Shown: positions 23,104 to 30,413 of the stretch, in pieces
How positions within the stretch are numbered: position 1 is the stretch's first letter
How the letters are laid out: the number at the start of each line of letters is the position of its first letter
NCBI GenBank assembly: GCA_049302575.1
Contig: JBAQMG010000076.1
Span: 1 to 44,188 of the forward strand
DNA length: 44,188 bases
Source of the DNA: JBAQMG01 sp049302575
GTDB lineage: Bacteria; Bacillota; Desulfitobacteriia; Desulfitobacteriales; Desulfitobacteriaceae
Direction of reading: 5' to 3'
Notes under the pieces: generated by a model
Databases searched by the model: none
Seen by the model: only the letters and a program-made list of their open reading frames with translations
Told to the model about the DNA's origin: nothing
Made by a program: the position numbers and the translations under genes

Positions 23104-24578
23104 TAAGAGAGCACCTCCGCTGTCAAACTTGGCTTTGCCTTGTGAAAATCAGTATTTTGCTCAAATGTATAGGCAACACGATACAACATACCCTCGGCAA
23201 ACGCTTTTCCCATAAGTTGTAAGCCAACAGGTAACCCCTTAACAAACCCTGCCGGGATAGAGATGCTTGGCAAACCCGCTAAATTGAGGGGAACCGTACA
23301 GATATCGGACATATACATCGCCAATGGATCCGTCGATTTTTCCCCAAATTTAAACGCGGTTGTGGGTGTAGTCGGCGAAAGTAAAATGTCGAACGACTCA
23401 AAGGCTTGATCAAAATCTTGTTTAATTAAGGTCCGCACCTTCTGAGCTTTCAAATAATAAGCATCATAATAGCCGGAACTTAAGGCGTAAGTCCCCAGCA
23501 TAATTCTGCGTTTGACCTCGTCTCCAAAGCCCTCAGCCCTTGTTCTTTTAAACATACTGATGATATCCTCATTGTTTTCAGAACGGTGACCATAGCGAAC
23601 TCCGTCATAGCGAGCAAGGTTTGAACTGCATTCTGCCGGAGCTATCAAATAATAGGCTGGCATCGCATACTCCGTATGTGGCAAAGAACATTCAGCTACT
23701 TCCGCACCTAAACCCTGTAATGTCTCAATTGCTTGCTGTAAAACTTGGGCAACTTCGCGGTCAATTCCTGGACCGAAGTATTCTCTAGGAATCCCAATCT
23801 TGATACCCTTGACATCATTGATCAGGAACTTAGTGTAGTCAGGTTTGTCGTAAGGCACAGAGGTTGAATCCTTAGGATCATAACCAGCAATAGCATTCAA
23901 GACTAAAGCGTTATCCCTAACTGTTTTAGTCACTGGACCGATTTGATCAAGTGATGAAGCATAGGCAATCAGCCCATAACGGGAAACTGCTCCGTACGTA
24001 GGCTTCATTCCTACAACCCCACAAAAAGCCGCAGGTTGTCTAATCGAGCCGCCTGTATCAGAACCCAAAGAATAAACGGCTTCATCAGAAGCAACGGCAG
24101 CGACCGATCCACCCGAAGAACCCCCGGTGACACATGATAAATCCCAGGGATTATGCGTTGGAAAAAAGGCGGAGTTTTCTGTTGAAGAACCCATAGCAAA
24201 TTCATCCATATTGAGTTTGCCTAAAATAATCGTTCCAGACTCCCGAAGCCTCTCTACGACAGTTGCATCATAGGGAGGAATAAAACTCTCCAACATCTTT
24301 GAAGAACAAGTTGTCCTTACACCCTCTGAACACATATTATCTTTCAAAGCCATTGGTATGCCTGCCAAGGGACTTAGTTTTTCGCCACGTGCAATTTGCT
24401 TGTCTACTTCCGCAGCCTGGCTCAGCGCCAAATCAACAGTTAAAGTCACGAAAGCCTTGATTTTTCCTTCCACCTTATCGATGCGTTGCAAAAATGCCTG
24501 AACTAATTCAGTAGCGCTAATTGTTTTTTTCTCAAGCATTGAATGTAATTCAGCCGCTGATCTTGCAGTGATATCCAT
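23103..24578 (-). CDS. gatA: aspartyl/glutamyl-tRNA amidotransferase subunit A
   Basis: GatA (491 aa) is the glutaminase subunit, an amidase-signature enzyme that frees ammonia from glutamine and channels it to GatB. The Ser-cisSer-Lys triad is visible: Lys in PMALKDN, the cis-Ser in VTGGSSGGSVAA and the nucleophile Ser in SLGSDTGGSIRQPAAF. Length is normal. It sits between gatC and gatB, with GAAGGGG before its ATG. Confidence 0.97.
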   Translation of the reverse strand: MDITARSAAELHSMLEKKTISATELVQAFLQRIDKVEGKIKAFVTLTVDLALSQAAEVDKQIARGEKLSPLAGIPMALKDNMCSEGVRTTCSSKMLESFIPPYDATVVERLRESGTIILGKLNMDEFAMGSSTENSAFFPTHNPWDLSCVTGGSSGGSVAAVASDEAVYSLGSDTGGSIRQPAAFCGVVGMKPTYGAVSRYGLIAYASSLDQIGPVTKTVRDNALVLNAIAGYDPKDSTSVPYDKPDYTKFLINDVKGIKIGIPREYFGPGIDREVAQVLQQAIETLQGLGAEVAECSLPHTEYAMPAYYLIAPAECSSNLARYDGVRYGHRSENNEDIISMFKRTRAEGFGDEVKRRIMLGTYALSSGYYDAYYLKAQKVRTLIKQDFDQAFESFDILLSPTTPTTAFKFGEKSTDPLAMYMSDICTVPLNLAGLPSISIPAGFVKGLPVGLQLMGKAFAEGMLYRVAYTFEQNTDFHKAKPSLTAEVLS

Positions 24579-24607
24579 GAAGCCCCAATCCCCTTCCCAA
24601 TCTGTTT

Positions 24608-24892
24608 CTAAACAATTTTAGGCACCCTGAAAAAGCCATTTTCGGCATCCGGTGCATTAGCAAGCACCCTTTCGACATTCATCGAAGGCTTCACTACATC
24701 TTCACGCATAACATTATATAAGGGTACTGCGTGGGCAGTTGGTATAACCTGAGAGGTATCCAACTTGTCTAAGATTGCCGCATAGTCTAGTATAGAATTT
24801 AATTGCTTGGTATACTCTTCTGTTTCTAAGGCAGTTAACTCAAGACGAGCTAACAGAGCTACATGTTCAACCTCTTGACGTGAAATCTTCAC
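24608..24892 (-). CDS. gatC: aspartyl/glutamyl-tRNA amidotransferase subunit C
   Basis: GatC (94 aa) is the small clamp that holds GatA and GatB together. Seen are VEHVALLARLEL at the N-terminus and AENGFFRVPKIV at the very end, both typical. The GTG at 24892 (MKISRQEVEH) is preceded by AAGGAGGG, so I use it rather than the longer frame from 24922. It heads gatCAB-icd and starts 58 nt after the TerD-TerB fusion gene, which may share its message. Confidence 0.95.
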   Translation of the reverse strand: MKISRQEVEHVALLARLELTALETEEYTKQLNSILDYAAILDKLDTSQVIPTAHAVPLYNVMREDVVKPSMNVERVLANAPDAENGFFRVPKIV

Positions 24893-24950
24893 GCTCGTCA
24901 CCCTCCTTCGACTATTTAACATAGTTTGCTATCACGCTAGCAAACTCCGC

Positions 24951-26297
24951 TTACTCTAAGAATTCCCTAGGGTTCAAGTTAACCTCGCGACAAATCTCCT
25001 CTACGATCTGCTTTTCCTGCGGGACAAATTCCCCGTCTGCATAGCCTATCGCACAGCATAACCGCACTACCAGGCGAGCAGCCTCTGGCTTAGGGGCTAG
25101 TTTACCGATTGCCCGTAAGGCTTCCGCTTTACCCATACTTGGATCAGCCTGGATTCGCTGCACAAAATAATTAAACCGTGAAGTCACTTCATTACTATTA
25201 ATCCCACGCATTTCCTGACTGGTGCGGAAATAATCTATAAGTTTGTCCTTTTCCGAAGGTTGAATAATTCCATCCGCCATAGAGACCAAGGCACTACCGG
25301 CGACCAGGGCTTCCGTAAGATCTTTTCCCATATATTTAGTGACAATATTACGAGCATTATCCGCCTGCTGCTTCAACCACTCGGTAGTATTATTATTACC
25401 CGCCGCACTCCAACGCTCTCGGCAACTCAAGCAGGCAAATTCCATGTTTTTGCTGCCAATAAATCCGGCCAATATCCCTATCGGACCCAGCAAAATACCT
25501 CCCAAAGCAGCTTTGCCCAGCCCAAACCCTTTCTTACCGGCTGTAACGCTAGTCGAGTGACATTTTGGACAGACCATACCCCCTTGATCAGGCTGATACC
25601 CAACATTCTGGGGTTGTCGATAGGGTTGGGGACTATTTTGTGTATTCAGGGGCCTATTCTGCCCGTTAGGCTGAGAATAAGAATTAGATGTACTGCGACT
25701 CGCAGAAGGTTGGTCTTCCTCTACCTCTAACCCATAATTGCGACAGAGTGCCGCGAGACCACCTTGGAACCCGCTAGCAATCGCATTGAATTTCCACTCT
25801 CCTGCATGACGATAAAGTTCGGCCGCAACAATGGCAGTTTCGACGGAAAACTCCTGACCCAGTTCATATTTAAGTATTAATTCGTTCGTCTGAGCATTAA
25901 GAATCCGAACGTAAGAGCTTTTGAGATCTCCAAAACTTTGCCGTTTTGTTTGGGCATCATTGATCGTAATCGTAAACGCAATTTTCTCGATATAGGCGGG
26001 CACTGCCGACAGATTAATGCGAATCTGTTCGTCATCTCCCTCGCCGGAACCCCTTTTATTGTCCCCACTATGTCTCACCGAACCCTGACCACCAGATGGA
26101 TTATTATAAAAGACAAGATCGTTTTCATCTTTTACTTTCCCGTTAGCACCTATTAAAAAAGCCGAGGCATCTATGTCAAAGCTTTGACTACTCCCCACTT
26201 GATTTGAGACCCAACCCAATCCGACAATAATTTCCATGGAGTCAGGATTAGTTTTCGTGAGATCAACCTTTTGCCCCTTACTTAGTCTTACAGCCAT
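24951..26297 (-). CDS. TerD-zinc ribbon-TerB fusion protein
   Basis: The protein has 448 aa. Residues 1-192 are a TerD domain with the calcium-binding pattern (FDIDASAFLIG, then HSGDNKRGSGEGDDEQIRI). A Gln/Asn/Pro/Ser-rich linker runs to about 240. CPKC (243-246) and CLSC (289-292) form a zinc ribbon enclosing a glycine-rich hydrophobic hairpin (GKAALGGILLGPIGILAGFI). Residues about 325-448 are a TerB-like acidic helical domain with two ADG repeats (SMADGIIQPSEK, GYADGEFVPQEKQ). It therefore joins two usually separate Ter proteins with a possibly membrane-inserting element. It follows telA by 15 nt. Confidence 0.88.
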   Translation of the reverse strand: MAVRLSKGQKVDLTKTNPDSMEIIVGLGWVSNQVGSSQSFDIDASAFLIGANGKVKDENDLVFYNNPSGGQGSVRHSGDNKRGSGEGDDEQIRINLSAVPAYIEKIAFTITINDAQTKRQSFGDLKSSYVRILNAQTNELILKYELGQEFSVETAIVAAELYRHAGEWKFNAIASGFQGGLAALCRNYGLEVEEDQPSASRSTSNSYSQPNGQNRPLNTQNSPQPYRQPQNVGYQPDQGGMVCPKCHSTSVTAGKKGFGLGKAALGGILLGPIGILAGFIGSKNMEFACLSCRERWSAAGNNNTTEWLKQQADNARNIVTKYMGKDLTEALVAGSALVSMADGIIQPSEKDKLIDYFRTSQEMRGINSNEVTSRFNYFVQRIQADPSMGKAEALRAIGKLAPKPEAARLVVRLCCAIGYADGEFVPQEKQIVEEICREVNLNPREFLE

Positions 26298-26312
26298 TGT
26301 CTCGCCTACTTC

Positions 26313-27407
26313 CTATCTTACTATCCCACGATTAATAAAATCTTGTTTGAGAACCTCTAATCTCCGCGTTCCATCCAGACGTTTTTGTCTCATTTCCTCC
26401 TGGATAGCTTTTGTTTCCTCAATGCCATTGACGATGGTTTGCCAGGATTTCTCTAAGGTCTCAATACTAACAGAACTCCCGCTGGCAAGTTTAGCCACTA
26501 GTTTTGATTGAAGTGCCGTATTTTCGGCGTTTCTTAATAAAAGTTCATTTGTTTTTTCATCTAAAGCACTCATTGCTTTGGCTTGGACCGCTTGACGCTT
26601 TAACATAATGGCTTGCACCAGACATTGTTTAAAAATCGGCATCGTAATCACAAAAGCGGAATTAATCTTGCGTACCAAGTTATAATTACCATATTCAATG
26701 GCCTTGATGGTCGGCATACTTTGCACTGCTACATTTTCAGCGAGCTGTAAATCATAAATTCGTTGTTCCATAACTTCTTGCACCTGCAAGAGGTTGTTGA
26801 CCTTAAGCTGATCTAATCTATTGGCCGTCTGACTGGCTTTAGCTTGAGCTGTAGGGATGATATTATTCTTCAGTTCTGCAAGTACAACTTGACCTGCGTA
26901 GATATATTGCCCTAACTGCTCGTAATATTCCGTGTTCTTACCAAACATCTCGTCCAAATGCTTATTGGCGAGATTAATTTCTGCTTCATACTTCTTCAGC
27001 GTCACAAATACTTGATCGACTTCATCACCCATCGAGTTGTATTTTTGGAAAAGTACATCGACCGAATTCTTAGCTTTAGTAAACATCTTTTCCAAAAAGC
27101 CAGGTTTTTTATCCTCAAAATCTTTAATATCAAACTTATCCATGATTTTATTCAGTTGAATTAAAAGTTCGCCCGAATCCTCAACCTTAGTCGATTGCAT
27201 CGAATGAAGGATGGCATCAGAAAATCGTGACACTTCTTCTGCGGTGTTCTTACCAAAGGTCATAATAGAACTCACATCTTCGACGTTAATCTGGCGAACA
27301 ATACTACGAACCTCAGGGCTTTCCTGCACTTTAACCAGGATTTCGTTTTTCTTCTGTTCGAGATCAAACTCCGGAATAATCGTCGGCACTAAGTTATTAA
27401 TTTCCAT
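26313..27407 (-). CDS. telA: TelA family toxic-anion resistance protein
   Basis: This 364-aa all-helical, cytosolic protein of the TelA/KlaA/YceH family shows FGKNTAEEVSRFSDAIL, FLEKMFTKAKNSVDVLFQKY and the C-terminal KSWQTIVNGIEETKAIQEE. In Bacillus the homologue lies in the yce operon with TerD proteins and YceG, as here. Resistance to tellurite or antimicrobial peptides has been reported for homologues; the biochemical role is unknown. AGGGGAG lies 5 nt before the ATG, and the gene starts 2 nt after the YceG stop. Confidence 0.92.
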   Translation of the reverse strand: MEINNLVPTIIPEFDLEQKKNEILVKVQESPEVRSIVRQINVEDVSSIMTFGKNTAEEVSRFSDAILHSMQSTKVEDSGELLIQLNKIMDKFDIKDFEDKKPGFLEKMFTKAKNSVDVLFQKYNSMGDEVDQVFVTLKKYEAEINLANKHLDEMFGKNTEYYEQLGQYIYAGQVVLAELKNNIIPTAQAKASQTANRLDQLKVNNLLQVQEVMEQRIYDLQLAENVAVQSMPTIKAIEYGNYNLVRKINSAFVITMPIFKQCLVQAIMLKRQAVQAKAMSALDEKTNELLLRNAENTALQSKLVAKLASGSSVSIETLEKSWQTIVNGIEETKAIQEEMRQKRLDGTRRLEVLKQDFINRGIVR

Positions 27408-27409
27408 TT

Positions 27410-29839
27410 TTACTCCCCTTTTTCTCGAAATATATTTTTAGTAGGCTTCAAAAACCGAGACAAAAAACTAGGTTTAGCTGTAGATGCTCCAATGCTGCTT
27501 AATGCCGGCATAACTAAATCAAATTTTACGAAGGGCAGCTGATAAACATCAAATAGACTGGGCTTAAGCTGCTGTTCTATGGTATTGTAATTGGTTGGTG
27601 TAAATATAACTACATCCAAACCGATCAGATTAAAATAGGCAAGTAAGATAGCATCATCTTCACTAAAAGTTTCTTTTTGATTATCATACACTATCAGCTT
27701 GGGAATCGCTTGCGGATAATCAAAGACTTCAATAAGCTTGATTAAAGTATCTTCCATGGTGAGAATGGTCAACAAAATCTTAAGCTTAAACTTTTCATCG
27801 ACAGGGGTCATGAACATTTCAGAGACTAGAAGTTCATTAATTTTAACAATCAGGAAATGCTGTAAATCAGCTTTGAGATAACCAAATTTGAAGTGCTGAC
27901 TTTTTAACACTTTGAGTTCATCGAAGATACCCTGTTCGTTCAGTAAATAGGCAGTCCGATAAAGCTCTTGCTTGGTGTAACTTATTTTACTAAAAGGCAC
28001 GTCCTCAATAAGTTTCGTATTAGGCGCTAAGGCCAGTGTTTTGAGGTCTTGCCAATAAGCCTCCATTGTCTCGTTAACTCCGTTAACCTTGGCAAATAAA
28101 TTAGGGATATAAACCTTTTTGTTTTGGACTTTAAACTCTGGGCGAAGTTTAGCTGGTTCCTGCCAAAGAAGCTTCAGTTCATCATAGGTAGTTTTAAGCG
28201 TTATAGGTTGGGTAGAGTAACTTTCAAACTGCCACGGTTTATAAAGACCCACCTCTTCACTATAGATCACTTCCTCAATTTCTTTGGTGGCCTTGTAGGT
28301 TATTGTGCTTTTTCGAATCAATTGCTCTCCCTCTGGAAAGGAAGCCAAGGGTAAGTTATTTTCATTTCTAATTAGCTGCGTCAATAACTTGTCCTTGTCA
28401 AAGCTTTGGAAGGGTTGATCTCCCTCTTCCTGGGAATGAACAAAAAGCACATCACAGCCCAGCTTATGGAAGACGTTCAACAAATAGATTTCATGAGATT
28501 TAATCGTTCCATAGAAAAGAATTTTGGGATTATGTTCGTAATCAAAACTTCCCAAGCTAGAGGTTTGATTAGGCTTACTTTTAATAGTAAAAAGCTTGGG
28601 CAAGTATCTATTTAACCACATTACAAGCTTTAGAGAAAAGTTAAGCACTATCGAAAGATTATTAGTACTCTGTTGCTCAGAAAACAACTTCACCATATCC
28701 ACCAGAGCTTTTCTAACGGTGTTGTTTAAAAGCCCATCATCGGTTCGAATAAGCAGCTTCGCCTGCAGAATTTGTTCTAAAATCTCAAAGATATCGTTGT
28801 AATGTTGATTAATCAGACTATCGGGAATTATGGCACCCTCCACTGCCGTTGGTGTCGGGATGCCCTCTAGAAACCTGAGATAAAAACCAGACCTCAAGAA
28901 CACCTTATCAAGGTTATAAAGACTGTTGTAATATTCAGCTTCCCAATCATCAGAGGTGCTGGGTGCTCCAATATAACGTACAAAATAAGTTGGGATTATC
29001 GGATAGGGCTCACCAATATAGCCACTCCGTTTGTTCAAAGGAACGTTTATTTCCTCGAAAATATGATCCGATCTCTTTAGTTTCACAACAACAATGTGCT
29101 CATTAAACAGAATATCACGTTGGTTATTTGACAAGTTTTCTACGGCTTGTCTTACTGGAAAAGCGCCGATTGCTAATTCGTTGGATTTTTTAATTACCCG
29201 AGAAAAAATATTTTGCTTGTCTACTTTAGCAAACTTGTCTTCAAACGAGGGGTTAAGTACAAGTACATCGCACCCCATTAGGGACATAAGGATCAGGAAA
29301 TAAATTTCGTGTGTTTTTGGACTTCCCCAATAAATTATTTTAGGGTTATAAAGAGCTTCCAGATTGATTTGTTGACTATAATATTCTAACCACAGTAAAA
29401 CTTTAGTCACGAAATTGTCAATCATACTTAAATTAGCAGTTGATTCATTCGTTAGATAAAGATTAAGCATGGTGTGAAAAGCATTTTTTATTTTTTGATT
29501 AGCTTGGAGGTCTGAAGTTCTTGTAAAATAACCCTGGGAGTCTAAAACGTTGATGAGCGCCCCATTGCTAAAATCTTTAAATGGAACTTGCTCAAACAAT
29601 TTTTTGGCTTTATCAAGCAAGGGGGAGTTAGATCGTAGCTGTATTACTTTGTCAAACCAAATATAATTGCCAAGTGAGCTTAACTTTTCATCTAAATCAA
29701 GGATTTCAGATTTATACTGTCGCTCATCATCGCACCCCATAATGCGGTAAAAATAAACACAGGAACTAGCCCCTCTTTCACTCAGAGGAGACAGAATATC
29801 TTTGAAAATGTTGTCTGATTGTTTCAGGGTAGTTCCCAT
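27410..29839 (-). CDS. YceG-family protein, three internal repeats
   Basis: This is a large soluble protein (809 aa from the ATG at 29839). It carries three copies of one module. The alpha/beta half recurs as NPKIIYWGSPKTHEIYFLIL, then NPKILFYGTIKSHEIYLLNV, then IPKLIVYDNQKETF. Each is followed by GCDVL or GLDVV and a DxxxxxxLPxxxFP-like end; the preceding helical half also recurs (IPTYFVRYIGAP, IPNLFAKVNGV). The Bacillus YceG is about 540 aa with fewer copies. These Rossmann-like repeats accompany TelA and TerD; activity is unknown. The frame extends to a TTG at 29875, but GAGGAAAG precedes the ATG at 29839. Confidence 0.82.
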   Translation of the reverse strand: MGTTLKQSDNIFKDILSPLSERGASSCVYFYRIMGCDDERQYKSEILDLDEKLSSLGNYIWFDKVIQLRSNSPLLDKAKKLFEQVPFKDFSNGALINVLDSQGYFTRTSDLQANQKIKNAFHTMLNLYLTNESTANLSMIDNFVTKVLLWLEYYSQQINLEALYNPKIIYWGSPKTHEIYFLILMSLMGCDVLVLNPSFEDKFAKVDKQNIFSRVIKKSNELAIGAFPVRQAVENLSNNQRDILFNEHIVVVKLKRSDHIFEEINVPLNKRSGYIGEPYPIIPTYFVRYIGAPSTSDDWEAEYYNSLYNLDKVFLRSGFYLRFLEGIPTPTAVEGAIIPDSLINQHYNDIFEILEQILQAKLLIRTDDGLLNNTVRKALVDMVKLFSEQQSTNNLSIVLNFSLKLVMWLNRYLPKLFTIKSKPNQTSSLGSFDYEHNPKILFYGTIKSHEIYLLNVFHKLGCDVLFVHSQEEGDQPFQSFDKDKLLTQLIRNENNLPLASFPEGEQLIRKSTITYKATKEIEEVIYSEEVGLYKPWQFESYSTQPITLKTTYDELKLLWQEPAKLRPEFKVQNKKVYIPNLFAKVNGVNETMEAYWQDLKTLALAPNTKLIEDVPFSKISYTKQELYRTAYLLNEQGIFDELKVLKSQHFKFGYLKADLQHFLIVKINELLVSEMFMTPVDEKFKLKILLTILTMEDTLIKLIEVFDYPQAIPKLIVYDNQKETFSEDDAILLAYFNLIGLDVVIFTPTNYNTIEQQLKPSLFDVYQLPFVKFDLVMPALSSIGASTAKPSFLSRFLKPTKNIFREKGE

Positions 29840-30043
29840 TTCTTTCCTCGTCTCCGTAAAATCCCTGTCCTTCAAGTCTTAATAACGAAAAGTTGAGATT
29901 TATTCCCAATATTTTGTCGAATAGTTTCCTCTTTTAATTATTCTAGATAACTGCACATTGTTCCTCCTTAATCTACCTTTGTTTTATTCTTTACTTTCAT
30001 CCAAGATATATTACATTAAACTCTCTGGAGTTTCACAGTTTGC
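29840..30043. other. divergent intergenic region before the YceG-TelA-TerD operon
   Basis: The region holds the YceG leader on the minus strand. There is a very strong ribosome binding site (AAGGAGG) before a six-codon frame, MCSYLE, at 29958-29938, possibly a leader peptide. There is also a small inverted repeat (AAACTC, 4 nt, GAGTTT) at 30018-30033. I could not fix the minus-strand promoter with confidence; TAATAT at about 30010 is a candidate -10. Confidence 0.4.
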
Positions 30044-30081
30044 TTGACAAGCTATAACAATTGAAGTACACTTCAATTGTT
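30044..30081 (+). promoter_or_regulatory. ATPase promoter overlapped by a 26-bp perfect palindrome
   Basis: TTGACA (30044-30049), a 17-nt spacer and TACACT (30067-30072) form a good promoter. AACAATTGAAGT (30056-30067) and ACTTCAATTGTT (30070-30081) are exact complements separated by 2 nt, so the palindrome covers the -10 and the transcription start (about 30079). Most of it is not transcribed, so a protein operator is more likely than an RNA hairpin. Confidence 0.7.
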
Positions 30082-30171
30082 AAGAGGGAGTAGTTTAATT
30101 ACAAAGGCAACATACCCGGTAAGGAAGCTTACCTGACTTTGTAAACCTTGAAGGTGACGAGACTTTTGACA
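30078..30171 (+). promoter_or_regulatory. yybP-ykoY (Mn2+) riboswitch
   Basis: The conserved 5' loop GGGAGTAG (30086-30093) and the 3' CGAGACTTTT (30158-30167) match the class. The second arm is as in the crystallised Lactococcus yoaB element: ACAAAG paired with CTTTGT, then GTAAG, a GAAG loop and CTTAC. Helix P1 pairs TGTTAAGAG (30078-30086) with CTTTTGACA (30163-30171). That 3' strand is also the 5' strand of the following terminator, so ligand-stabilised P1 should prevent termination: an ON switch for manganese. Established knowledge: this class senses Mn2+ and controls Mn exporters, TerC-like proteins and P-type ATPases. Confidence 0.93.
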
Positions 30172-30204
30172 TGGCCTATTTAGGCTGTGTCAAAAGTCTT
30201 TTTT
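30161..30204 (+). terminator. riboswitch-controlled intrinsic terminator
   Basis: GACTTTTGACA (30161-30171) pairs perfectly with TGTCAAAAGTC (30188-30198) and is followed by six T. It shares its 5' strand with riboswitch helix P1. Confidence 0.93.
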
Positions 30205-30413
30205 GTTACTTTCTAGGCGGCGGTTCCTTCTAACTATCCTTGGCTACAGGAACACTTGGCCATTCATGGCCAAGTGTTCTAATCTCGAACATCCTTGTTC
30301 GAGTCTTGATCAGCGTATAAGTAAGGGGTGGTTGTTAAAACTAGATAAAGAAAATTTGGCTAATGCCAAGGCGTGAAAGGATCAAATTGAAAATTTAAGG
30401 AGGATACTAAATC
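30205..30413 (+). other. ATPase 5' leader with two further hairpins
   Basis: Beyond the terminator the leader runs another 209 nt. It contains a perfect 12-bp hairpin (GAACACTTGGCC at 30250-30261 with GGCCAAGTGTTC at 30268-30279) and an 8-bp hairpin (CTCGAACA at 30284 with TGTTCGAG ending at 30303). Neither has a T-run. No ORF is evident. They may stabilise or further control the message. Confidence 0.6.
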
